From contig NZ_JOIR01000015.1 of the NCBI RefSeq assembly GCF_000720115.1, positions 67,956 through 131,955 of the forward strand: DNA of 64,000 bases, written 5' to 3'. The DNA is from Streptomyces sp. NRRL F-2580 (GTDB lineage Bacteria; Actinomycetota; Actinomycetes; Streptomycetales; Streptomycetaceae). Position 1 is the first letter of the stretch; each line of letters begins with the position of its first letter. Below, one piece after another: positions 28,201 through 34,977 of this stretch. The translations under genes were made by a program, and so were the position numbers. The notes under the pieces are model-generated. The model did no database searches and was not told the origin of the DNA. It saw only the letters and a program-made list of their open reading frames with translations.

Positions 28201-28735
28201 CGATCCGGTGGGTGGCGATCCGGTGGGCGCCGGCGCCGACGGTCCCGACCTGCCCGCCCGCCATCGGCTGCAGCACCTCCTCGCCTCGTCGGCCGTCACG
28301 GTGCCCCAGCGGTTGTGCGGCCCGCTCGCCCGGCAGTTGGCCGTCGAACCCACGCTGACCGGCCTGCGCGTCTCCCTGCTCGTCCGGGCCGTCGACCCGG
28401 CCGCGCCGGAGGCCGAACTGACCGCCGCAAGCCGCGAGCTGAGCGCCGCCGTCGCGGACCGCCCCGCGCTGGCGGGCCGCTGCGCCGAGCAGCTGCTCCG
28501 GCGGCACCAGTACGGCTCCCGCAACATGGCGCACCCGGAACAGGCGCTGGGGACCGTACGCACCCTGTCCGACGGCACCGGCACCGACGGGCTGTTCGCC
28601 GTGTCCCTCGCCGCCGCGCTCGGCCCCGGCCTGGACTGGCCGGGGCCCTGGAGAGCCGCCGTCCGTGTCCTGCGCCGCCACCGGGACGCGGAGGTCCGCG
28701 AGGCCGCCGACGCCATCGACCTCACCGCCGACTGA
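25274..28735 (+). CDS. Giant HEAT/alpha-helical-repeat protein of unknown function
   Basis: 1153 residues, almost wholly helical, rich in Ala, Leu, Arg and Asp. Degenerate repeats of about 35-40 residues recur (ALRAARASAVPDRAVEAAYDN, LDLAARRLRNERDPVRRSVLEAF), typical of HEAT or ARM solenoids. There is no signal peptide, membrane helix or recognisable catalytic domain. A low-complexity insert (SGNGAPEDGDPVGGDPVG) lies near residue 975. ATG 25274 has no clear ribosome-binding site; ACAAT upstream could be a -10 for a leaderless message. A scaffold role is plausible; I cannot assign one. Confidence 0.75.
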   Translation: MITTVEQLLSVLDSLPHQARLRQTAVTAHALAARGELRPLLTALDRLGPYERRLGALAALAGADTYHLAVRLADPDPIVRRYALRAARASAVPDRAVEAAYDNAPAVVRADLARLLRDGGRPALAERLLLRLRTERGDRDAALLLPGCSAEFTARMLPELAGAVAFEGWSLLARRHPAAVLDQAERDLAALTPRLRGGWWPQHANGIAAALPAAPARVLDLLERYGPGDLPDPLHDRLADLVDADAERTARWLADPGRQSFRWERTPNPSVLRRLVAAAPPSLHRLAARWAHRGAYVTMLRAVPPADRVAFHEAVAAAGHRQASGTPDAVLALFPAAERHARARADVARGRAERWSEFEVWPTLAMLPPAEARPELLAATGSGDADDRAFAWRQVTANAEYAADPAEVAAVLDLAARRLRNERDPVRRSVLEAFAALSAPLLAAALTGPAGRAGRDDLRRLCLDALRARDCAPATRTAVHTLAVALLNSSADEELLGLAVHLLGALTARTGALVPAVRLDRALRRGRERAVLDAVRPWLDTAAGRGDHTPLLALVEAFGTRARRIPELQDRLADALRDCPDGAFAGLAAAWLADPAARAGRVAVLLEREPTAAALGPVLDVLAADRTDLLDHALADPPPAGRFPAPGTARALPRFRRADRWLPRQQRAAVHLAETALADPGRSLDERAALLRAAATVPGYGWDLVRRYGGADEAGSDPAASADPAALAAAAVADGPDSALRLLLDSAGHDDAAAVWAVADQVALRARPAALAALLHDLLTRERGVKLTVRKSAARLATRHLPPAEAARLLARAALDASAHPDLRTAVVALATALLPAEAAWSLLESAVADGPEGARRAVLRGPAEVAPAHRSRYGRLVTGLLATADDFTTQSVLWALEEWAAYAPTVSGTLADMVADLTCSLIWEAAGKSLLCIAGSEQPPPSGGAAPGSALHDAVARLLAAMASGDSGNGAPEDGDPVGGDPVGAGADGPDLPARHRLQHLLASSAVTVPQRLCGPLARQLAVEPTLTGLRVSLLVRAVDPAAPEAELTAASRELSAAVADRPALAGRCAEQLLRRHQYGSRNMAHPEQALGTVRTLSDGTGTDGLFAVSLAAALGPGLDWPGPWRAAVRVLRRHRDAEVREAADAIDLTAD

Positions 28736-28806
28736 CGCCCGCGCCCGGCCGCCTGCTCGTTCCGATTCCGCCACGGGGCGACGGCGCCCTCGTCTACGGT
28801 GGGCCC

Positions 28807-29310
28807 ATGAGGCTGCTGCTGACCTCCGACACCCATGTGCCCGCGCGGGCCCGCTACCTGCCGGAGGCGCTGCTGACGGCCGTGGACGAAGCCGACGTGG
28901 TGGTCCACGCCGGGGACTGGACCGACGAGGCCACGCTCGATGTGCTGGAGTCGAGGTCGCGGCGCCTGCTCGCCGTGTACGGCAACAACGACGGGCCCGC
29001 CCTGCGCCGCAGACTGCCCGAGATCGCCCGCGCCGAACTCGGCGGCCTGCGCTTCGCGGTCGTCCACGAGACCGGTCCGGCCGACGGGCGCGAGCGGCGT
29101 TGCGCGGCACGCTTCCCCGACGCGGACGTCCTGGTGTTCGGCCACAGCCACATCCCGTGGGACTCCACGGCCCCGACCGGGCTCCGGCTGCTCAACCCGG
29201 GCTCTCCGACGGACCGTCGGAGGCAGCCCCACCACACGTTCCTGACCCTCACGGTCGCGGACGGCGCCCTGCACGACGTCGTTCTGCACCGGCTGGCCGG
29301 ACGGTCCTGA
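28807..29310 (+). CDS. YfcE/MJ0936-type metallophosphoesterase
   Basis: 167 residues, the small phosphodiesterase family size. Metal-binding motifs are in order: SDTH near the N-terminus, HAGDW, GNND, and the C-terminal GHSHIP. It hydrolyses phosphoester substrates with a binuclear metal centre; the physiological substrate is unknown. ATG 28807 begins directly before the first motif, and TACGGT lies about 7 bases upstream, so a leaderless start is likely. Confidence 0.87.
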   Translation: MRLLLTSDTHVPARARYLPEALLTAVDEADVVVHAGDWTDEATLDVLESRSRRLLAVYGNNDGPALRRRLPEIARAELGGLRFAVVHETGPADGRERRCAARFPDADVLVFGHSHIPWDSTAPTGLRLLNPGSPTDRRRQPHHTFLTLTVADGALHDVVLHRLAGRS

Positions 29311-29425
29311 ACCCGCGGGGTGCCGCATCCAGGCCGATGCCGCACCCCTGCGCTGCACAACGCGCGTACCAGGCCGGGCGAGTTGGGGCGATTGTCCGGC
29401 TCGTCCCTGTGTTGGCCCTGCGGGT

Positions 29426-29488
29426 TTCCTTAGGGGAACCTGAAGAACCCCTCCAGCGGGCTCTTTTCGCTGGTCGGCGACCTAGGCT
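29426..29488 (+). promoter_or_regulatory. Activator-type element and -10 box before the CAP-domain gene
   Basis: TTCCTTAGGGGAACCTGAAG (first 20 bases at 29426) is followed, exactly 57 bases from its first base, by a -10-like TAGGCT at 29483-29488. No good -35 lies between. The same element at the same distance precedes the thioredoxin operon at 31208. This points to a shared activator. Confidence 0.6.
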
Positions 29489-29534
29489 CAGCCGGACTCC
29501 CCCTCCTCCCCTTCTCCTGTGAGGTGTAACCGTC

Positions 29535-30374
29535 ATGAGCCGCAGCCACACTCCCGAAACGCCGTCCCGCGCCGAGGCGCGACGGAAGAGGACGGTGCGC
29601 ACCCGCATCGTCCTGTCCGTCACCGCGGCGGCCGCGGCGGTGGCGGTCGGGGTCGCCGTGGCCGACTCCGACGGTGAGGCCGGCAGGGACAAGCGGGCCG
29701 ACGGCGTCGCCGGTCAGGCGGCCGGGACCGCGGGGACCGGTGACGGCGTGGGGACGGCACCCTCCCCTGCCGCCCCCACGCCCACCGCCGACGCCACGGC
29801 CACGGCGAGCCCGAGCCCGTCCGGCACGCCGGACGCCGGCGCCTCCGAATCCGCCGCGCCGAAGCCCGACTCGGAGGAGAGCAGTGCCCCGGCGAAGCCG
29901 GCCACGACCCGGGCCACCGACCCGACGCGCAAGCCCTCCACGACCACGGGCGGCGGTTCGGGGGGCTCGGGGGGCTCCGGCACCGTCAACGGCGATGCCG
30001 AGTCCGCGGTCCTCGCCCTCGTCAACAAGGAGCGGTCCGCCGCCGGGTGCGGCGCGCTGACCATGAACGCCAAGCTGAGCGCCGCCGCACGGACGTACAG
30101 CGACACCATGGCCCGCAGCGGCGTCATGTCGCACACCGGCCCCGACGGGTCCACCATGACCAGCCGGGTGGAGGCCGCCGGATACGGATGGTCCCGCCTG
30201 GGCGAGAACATAGCCCGGGGTCAGGCCGACCCCGACGCGGTCATGAAGGCGTGGATGAACAGCTCCGGCCACCGGGCCAACATCCTCAACTGCTCCTTCA
30301 AGGAGATCGGCATCGGTGTCCACAAGGGCGACGGCGGCCCGTGGTGGACGCAGGACTTCGGCACTCCGAAGTAG
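29535..30374 (+). CDS. Secreted CAP/SCP-domain protein
   Basis: 279 residues. A basic head and single hydrophobic helix (IVLSVTAAAAAVAVGVAVA) are followed by a Pro/Ser/Thr/Ala-rich linker of about 110 residues and a C-terminal CAP domain: ALVNKERSAAGCGAL, SGVMSHTGPDG, GENIARG, MNSSGHRANILNCSF and GGPWWTQDFG. Two cysteines (AGCGAL, LNCSF) probably form a disulphide outside the cell, which fits the thiol-redox genes downstream. The exact activity of bacterial CAP domains is unclear. ATG 29535 follows GAGGTG. A strong terminator follows. Confidence 0.85.
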   Translation: MSRSHTPETPSRAEARRKRTVRTRIVLSVTAAAAAVAVGVAVADSDGEAGRDKRADGVAGQAAGTAGTGDGVGTAPSPAAPTPTADATATASPSPSGTPDAGASESAAPKPDSEESSAPAKPATTRATDPTRKPSTTTGGGSGGSGGSGTVNGDAESAVLALVNKERSAAGCGALTMNAKLSAAARTYSDTMARSGVMSHTGPDGSTMTSRVEAAGYGWSRLGENIARGQADPDAVMKAWMNSSGHRANILNCSFKEIGIGVHKGDGGPWWTQDFGTPK

Positions 30375-30441
30375 CGGGACCCGGGCCGACACGGCCCCGC
30401 TGCCCAATGAACCAGCCACCCCCCAGCCACCCCCCACGTCC

Positions 30442-30476
30442 ACGTCCTCCGACCCCTCCCACGGGTCGGAGGACGT
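30442..30476. terminator. 14-bp stem-loop terminator after the CAP gene
   Basis: ACGTCCTCCGACCC and GGGTCGGAGGACGT pair perfectly over 14 bp around a 7-base loop, 68 bases past the CAP stop codon. It isolates the CAP gene from the next reading unit. No T-run is present. Confidence 0.8.
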
Positions 30477-30577
30477 CGGCGTTCGCCGGCCCGCCCGGCG
30501 GGCCCGCACGCGGGGTTCCGGGGCTTCTCGGGGGGAGGGGGTGACGGGCCGGCCGGCGGGTCGGCCACTATGGGGCC

Positions 30578-31132
30578 GTGCCCCGGATTCCGCGTTACCT
30601 GTTCATATGGCTGTCGTGCACCGCCACCAGCGTGACCGCCGTGCTCGCCACGGTGCAGTTCGTGGTGGGCTCGACCAGGCACACGCCCCCGGTCGCGCGG
30701 TCCGCCCCGGTGGTCATCGACACCCCGCCGGCCTGGGAGGCGGGCAGCCCCGCGCCGAGCGAACCCTCCGCCTCCGCGTCCGCGAGCCCCTCCCCCACCC
30801 TGACGCAGCGACCGACCCCCTCGGCGGCGACCCCCGCCAAGGCCTCGCCGGGCACCCCCCGGACCACCGCGCCGAAGACCTCCGTGGACTGCGAGGAGGG
30901 CGGAGCGGGCCTGCACACCGTCCCCTCGCAGGGCGGCAAGGTCACGGTGCGGTACGGGAGCCGGGGCGTGTGCCTCATCTCCGCGATCCCCAGCCGCGGG
31001 TTCAAGGCCACCACCACGCAGACCTCGGACGACACCCTCACCGTCACGTTCTCCGGCGCCGACCACCGGTCGGTGGTCACGGCGACGATCGCCCCGTCGG
31101 CGAAGGCGAGCGTCCGCGAATCGTCGTTCTGA
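30578..31132 (+). CDS. Secreted or membrane-anchored protein of unknown function
   Basis: 184 residues: one N-terminal membrane helix (YLFIWLSCTATSVTAVLATVQ), a Pro/Ser/Ala/Thr-rich linker, and a C-terminal domain of about 85 residues of beta character (GGKVTVRYGSRGVCLISAIP, DDTLTVTFSGADHRSVVTATI) with two cysteines that could form a disulphide. GTG 30578 lacks a ribosome-binding site; TATGGG lies 7 bases upstream, so a leaderless start is possible. I recognise no family. It sits between the CAP protein and the thioredoxin operon. Confidence 0.7.
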   Translation: MPRIPRYLFIWLSCTATSVTAVLATVQFVVGSTRHTPPVARSAPVVIDTPPAWEAGSPAPSEPSASASASPSPTLTQRPTPSAATPAKASPGTPRTTAPKTSVDCEEGGAGLHTVPSQGGKVTVRYGSRGVCLISAIPSRGFKATTTQTSDDTLTVTFSGADHRSVVTATIAPSAKASVRESSF

Positions 31133-31207
31133 CGCCGGCCCCTTTTACGCGTTTCACGCCTTGTACGCCCTCATGCACGGCGCTCCGGCGAAGCGGAAGG
31201 TGAGCGC

Positions 31208-31270
31208 TTCCTTAGGGCAACCTCAAGATCGTGCCGAGGCGGTTCCACAGGCCCGGCCGGGGCCTATGCT
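31208..31270 (+). promoter_or_regulatory. Activator-type element and -10 box before the split-DsbD operon
   Basis: TTCCTTAGGGCAACCTCAAG (first 20 bases at 31208) matches the element at 29426 in 18 of 20 bases, and TATGCT at 31265-31270 lies exactly 57 bases from its start. Only this element and the -10 are conserved between the two regions. The intervening sequence has no consensus -35, suggesting activator-dependent transcription. The rest of the 31133-31398 gap holds no gene. Confidence 0.62.
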
Positions 31271-31398
31271 CGCGTCAGCCGAGCGGCCCTCGGCGCCGGG
31301 GAACCGCACCCGGCGAACCCCCGGGCCGTCGGTTCCGCCGCGCCGGAAGGCATTCGGTCCTTCCCGCAGTCCGCATCGTGCCTTGGGGTGTCTTCGCC

Positions 31399-32163
31399 AT
31401 GAGTTCTCGCCTGCTCCGACCCGTCCGCGCCGACCGCCGTACGACGGCCCCCCGGTCCGCCGCGCCCCTGGGGACGCGACTGCCGCTGGTCGCCGTCGCC
31501 GTGGTCGCGGCGGGGCTGACCGCCGCCTGCGGGCCGTCCTCCCAGCCCGTCGGTTCCGCGGCGCCGGCCAAGGCCGGACAGTCCTCGGAGGCCGCCCTCC
31601 CCTCCGCGTCGGAGTCGGCCACCGCGTCCCCCGAGGCCTCCGCGTCCGCCTCCGCCTCGCCGTCCGCCTCCGCCTCCGCGTCCCCCTCGCGCGCCGCGAC
31701 CGCGTCGGCCACCCCCTCCCGGACGCCTTCCAAGCCGGCCCGTACGTCCGCCGCGCCCGAACCGGCCCGCGTACCCGGCCCCGGCTACGACAGTTCGGCC
31801 GACGCGCAGAAGCAGATAGAGGCGGCTCTGCGGGCGGCCAAGGCCGACGGGCGGGCGGTGCTGCTCGACTTCGGCGCGAACTGGTGCGGCAACTGCAAGG
31901 CCGCCGACAAGGTGTTCGCCCAGCCGCAGACCACGGCGATCCTCGGAGCCTCGTACCGCCTCGTCAAGGTGGACATCGGCGGCAACAGCTCCGCCAACTC
32001 GGCCCTCCTGCGCAAGTACAGCCCGTCGGGCGGCACGTACACGATGCCCGTGCTGGTCGTCGTCTCCCCGTCCGGCACGGTGCGCACCGACACCCACGTC
32101 ACGGGCAACCCGTCCCTGACCGCGGACGGCATCAACGCCTTCCTGCGCAAGTGGGCGTCTTGA
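31399..32163 (+). CDS. Thioredoxin-fold lipoprotein with WCGNC site (DsbD-gamma-like)
   Basis: 254 residues. The signal ends in a lipobox-like LTAAC, then a Ser/Ala/Pro linker of about 90 residues made of SAS repeats, then a thioredoxin domain with VLLDFGANWCGNCKAAD and cis-Pro segment YTMPVLVVVSP. W-C-x-N-C resembles the thioredoxin_7/DsbD C-terminal group that carries reducing equivalents outside the membrane. ATG 31399 is preceded by GGGGTG. First gene of the redox operon; its stop overlaps the tlpA-like gene. Confidence 0.85.
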   Translation: MSSRLLRPVRADRRTTAPRSAAPLGTRLPLVAVAVVAAGLTAACGPSSQPVGSAAPAKAGQSSEAALPSASESATASPEASASASASPSASASASPSRAATASATPSRTPSKPARTSAAPEPARVPGPGYDSSADAQKQIEAALRAAKADGRAVLLDFGANWCGNCKAADKVFAQPQTTAILGASYRLVKVDIGGNSSANSALLRKYSPSGGTYTMPVLVVVSPSGTVRTDTHVTGNPSLTADGINAFLRKWAS

Positions 32164-32774
32164 GACGACCGGTCCGCAGGGCCGTGCTCGTGCCGGCCGG
32201 CGCGGGCCTCGCGGTGGCGGCCGGTCTGCTCCTCGCCGGTCTCCTGACGGACGACGGAGGCGCCAAGGCGGCACCGGGCGGCCGGGCCGGCGGGATCAGC
32301 GCCGCCGCCGGGGCGAGGGTCCTGGACCCCGGCGCCCGGCGGGACGCGCCCGCGCTGGCCGGCGACGACCTGGACGGGAGGCCGGCCGGCCTCGCCGGGC
32401 TCCGCGGGCACGTCGTCGTCCTCAACGTCTGGGGCTCCTGGTGCGGGCCCTGCCGGGCCGAGGCCGAGGACCTGGCACGGCTCAGCCGGGAGATCCCGGC
32501 CGAGGAGGTCCGGTTCCTCGGGATCAACACGCGGGACCCGGACCGGGCCGCGGCCCGTTCGTTCGTACGCGAGCACGGCCTGCGCTTCCCCAGCCTGCAC
32601 GACCCCGCCGGCGAACTCCTGCTCCGCTTCCCTCCCGAGCTGCTGAACCCCCAGGCGGTCCCCTCGACGCTCGTGATCGACCGCCGCGGACGCGTCGCCG
32701 TCGCCATCGGGGGCGCCGTCACCGACGAGCAGTTGCGGCCCCTGCTCGCGCGCGTGGTGGAGGAGGAGTCGTGA
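32151..32774 (+). CDS. TlpA/ResA-like membrane-anchored thioredoxin
   Basis: 207 residues from GTG 32151, or 204 from TTG 32160, which would overlap the previous stop as TTGA; neither has a good ribosome-binding site. One N-terminal helix (AGLAVAAGLLLAGLL) is followed by a thioredoxin domain with NVWGSWCGPCRAEAEDL and cis-Pro QAVPSTLVID. The C-G-P-C site and membrane anchor match extracytoplasmic reductases used in cytochrome maturation or disulphide isomerisation. Its stop overlaps the ccdA start by four bases. Confidence 0.85.
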   Translation: MGVLRRPVRRAVLVPAGAGLAVAAGLLLAGLLTDDGGAKAAPGGRAGGISAAAGARVLDPGARRDAPALAGDDLDGRPAGLAGLRGHVVVLNVWGSWCGPCRAEAEDLARLSREIPAEEVRFLGINTRDPDRAAARSFVREHGLRFPSLHDPAGELLLRFPPELLNPQAVPSTLVIDRRGRVAVAIGGAVTDEQLRPLLARVVEEES

Positions 32775-33559
32775 CGGGGCCGGCGGCCGTGTTCCGGACG
32801 CTCGCCGTCGCGGACGCGCCCTCCCTGGTGAACGGCACGCTGGCGATCGCGGCCCCCGTGGCGTTCGTCGCGGGACTCGTCTCCTTCCTCTCGCCGTGCG
32901 TGCTGCCGCTCGTACCCGGCTACCTCAGCTACGTGACCAGCCTGTCGGTCGCCGACTTGGCGCAAGCGCGCGGCGGGCGCCGCAGTCGCATGGCGACCGG
33001 GGCGCTGCTGTTCGTCCTCGGCTTCACCGCGGTGCTCGTCTCCGGCGGCGCCCTGTTCGGCTACTTCGGCCGTACCCTCCTGGCGCACCAGGAGACGGTC
33101 ACCCGGGTGCTCGGCGTCTTCACGGTGCTCATGGGGCTGTCGTTCATGGGGTTCCTGCCGGGGTTCACCCAGCGGGAGTTCCGCAGCCACCGGCGCCCCG
33201 CGCTCGGACTGGCCGGGGCGCCCGTGCTGGGGGCGGTGTTCGCGGTCGGCTGGACGCCGTGCATCGGCCCGACGCTGGCCGCCGTGCAGGCGCTCGCGTG
33301 GACGGAGGCGAGCGCGGTCCGCGGCGCCCTGCTGATGGTGGCGTACTGCCTCGGGCTGGGCCTGCCGTTCCTGCTCGCGGCGCTGGCGTTCCGGCGCGCC
33401 CTGGGCGCGTTCGGCCTGGTCAAGCGCCACTACCCGTGGGTGCTGCGGATCGGCGGCGGCATGCTCGTGCTCGTCGGCGTACTGCTGGCCACCGGGGTGT
33501 GGAACGACCTGGTGTACCGGCTGCAGTTGTGGAGCGCGAACTTCAGCACGGCCCTCTAG
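32771..33559 (+). CDS. ccdA: CcdA/DsbD-beta transmembrane electron carrier
   Basis: 262 residues, six or so membrane helices, with the two redox cysteines in FLSPCVLPLVPGYLSY and VGWTPCIGPTLAAVQ, the defining CcdA pair. It moves electrons from cytoplasmic thioredoxin across the membrane to external thioredoxins. GTG 32771 overlaps the TlpA stop (GTGA) and has AGGAGGAG in front. It is the hub linking the thioredoxin lipoprotein, TlpA and the DsbD-alpha-like lipoprotein. Confidence 0.9.
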   Translation: MTGPAAVFRTLAVADAPSLVNGTLAIAAPVAFVAGLVSFLSPCVLPLVPGYLSYVTSLSVADLAQARGGRRSRMATGALLFVLGFTAVLVSGGALFGYFGRTLLAHQETVTRVLGVFTVLMGLSFMGFLPGFTQREFRSHRRPALGLAGAPVLGAVFAVGWTPCIGPTLAAVQALAWTEASAVRGALLMVAYCLGLGLPFLLAALAFRRALGAFGLVKRHYPWVLRIGGGMLVLVGVLLATGVWNDLVYRLQLWSANFSTAL

Positions 33560-33638
33560 AGCCGCCGTTCGCCCCGAAGACAGCCCCGAAGAACCGATTC
33601 GATCCCGTGATACGCGACACAGAAGTGCAGAGACACCC

Positions 33639-34217
33639 ATGAACCTTTCCGTACATGTCAGCCGTTCCCGGAAGGTCCGCGTCGCGGCCGCCGTCGTCTG
33701 GCTGGCCGCGCTCGCGGCCTGCGGCCAGCAGCCGGGCGAGGGCTCCGACGCGGGCGCCAAGGCCGCCGCACCGACGACGCGCTTCACCGAGAACGGGGTC
33801 ACCGTCACGCTCTCGGTGTCCGACTGGCGGGCCTCGAAGGGCACCGTCACCGCGGTGTTCACCCCCGAGCGCAGAGGGTTCCACCTCTACAGCATCGACC
33901 TGCCGGCCACCGGCATCGAGGACGTGGGCCGACCGACCGCGATGACCGTGTCCGGCGTCCTCAAGGCGGAGGGCAGGCTGACGGCCGCCGAGGACGTACG
34001 GTCCATCAGCGTGCCCGGTGTCGACGCCCCGGTCCCCGTCTACCCCGACGGGCCCGTCACCACCACGCTCCCGGTCAGCGCCGACGGGAACGGGGACGCG
34101 ACCCTGCTGCTCGGCTACGCGAGCTGCAGCTCCCAGGACGGCTGCACCATCCCGGTCTCCGACCGTCCCGTGCGCCTGCGCGTCACCGGCGACGGCCCGG
34201 CCTTCGACGCCCCTTAG
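33639..34217 (+). CDS. DsbD N-terminal (alpha) domain-like lipoprotein
   Basis: 192 residues. The signal ends in lipobox LAALAAC. The body is beta-rich (RFTENGVTVTLSVSD, RRGFHLYSIDLPATG) and ends with GYASCSSQDGCTIPVSDRPV. C-x5-C-x-x-P beside an aromatic/glycine turn is close to the active pair of the DsbD alpha domain, which takes electrons from the gamma domain and gives them to DsbC-like proteins. It lies 79 bases after ccdA, probably in the same transcript. Assignment rests on that motif plus context. Confidence 0.65.
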   Translation: MNLSVHVSRSRKVRVAAAVVWLAALAACGQQPGEGSDAGAKAAAPTTRFTENGVTVTLSVSDWRASKGTVTAVFTPERRGFHLYSIDLPATGIEDVGRPTAMTVSGVLKAEGRLTAAEDVRSISVPGVDAPVPVYPDGPVTTTLPVSADGNGDATLLLGYASCSSQDGCTIPVSDRPVRLRVTGDGPAFDAP

Positions 34218-34247
34218 GGTCTGTCCTCCCTGACCGAGCCCCTAAGG
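34212..34247 (+). promoter_or_regulatory. Inverted repeat overlapping the response-regulator ribosome-binding site
   Basis: CCTTAGGG and CCCTAAGG form an 8-bp perfect stem around 20 bases. The left arm spans the stop codon of the DsbD-alpha-like gene; the right arm contains the AAGG in front of the regulator ATG. CCTTAGGG is also the core of the promoter elements at 29426 and 31208. It may be an autoregulatory site or a translation-controlling hairpin. Confidence 0.45.
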
Positions 34248-34254
34248 TGTGCCC

Positions 34255-34977
34255 ATGCCGAGCGTCCTGGTCGTCGAAGACGACCCCAGCATCCGCCAGT
34301 CACTGATCGAGGTCCTGGCGGAGCACGGGTATGCCGTGCGCAGCGCGGGCGACGGGTTCGGCGCGCTGCGCGAGGTCACCCAGTCGCCCGTCGACGCGGT
34401 GGTCCTCGACCTGGGACTGCCCGATCTGGACGGAGGAGACGCGTTGCGGATGATCCGCGGCATATCCTCCGTGCCGGTGCTGGTGGCCACCGCCCGCGAC
34501 GACGAGACGGAAATCATCAAGCTCCTCAACGCGGGCGCCGACGACTACCTGGTCAAGCCCTTCTCCGGCGGCCAGCTCGTCGCACGGCTCTCCGCCGTCC
34601 TGCGGCGCACGAGCCACGTCCCGCCGGCCGGTGCCCCGGCAGGCGCACCGGTGACACCGGCCGCCGAACCGCTGCGCCCCACCACCGTGGGCGAACTGGC
34701 CGTGGACCCGGGCGCGCGCACCGCGTACCTGGCCGGCCGGGAGCTCCGCCTCACCCGCCGGGAGTTCGACCTCCTGGCGTTCCTCGCCCACCACACCGGC
34801 CAGGTCGTCTCCAAGCGCCGCCTGCTGACCGAGGTGTGGCGCGAGCCGTACGTGGACGACCAGACCGTCGACGTGCACCTGTCGTCCCTGCGCCGCAAAC
34901 TGGGCGAACGGGCGGCGGCCCCGCGCTACCTCCTGACCGTCCGCGGCGTCGGCATCAAACTGGTGGCCCCGCGTTGA
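34255..34977 (+). CDS. OmpR-family response regulator of the redox island
   Basis: 240 residues: receiver with VVEDDPS, phosphoacceptor VVLDLGLPDLDG and DDYLVKPF, then an Ala/Pro linker and a winged-helix domain ending YLLTVRGVGIKLVAPR. ATG 34255 uses AAGG at 34244 and is preferred to GTG 34249. It lies directly downstream of the split-DsbD genes and is coupled to the kinase gene by a TTGA overlap. It is the obvious candidate to bind the CCTTAGGG elements. Confidence 0.87.
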   Translation: MPSVLVVEDDPSIRQSLIEVLAEHGYAVRSAGDGFGALREVTQSPVDAVVLDLGLPDLDGGDALRMIRGISSVPVLVATARDDETEIIKLLNAGADDYLVKPFSGGQLVARLSAVLRRTSHVPPAGAPAGAPVTPAAEPLRPTTVGELAVDPGARTAYLAGRELRLTRREFDLLAFLAHHTGQVVSKRRLLTEVWREPYVDDQTVDVHLSSLRRKLGERAAAPRYLLTVRGVGIKLVAPR

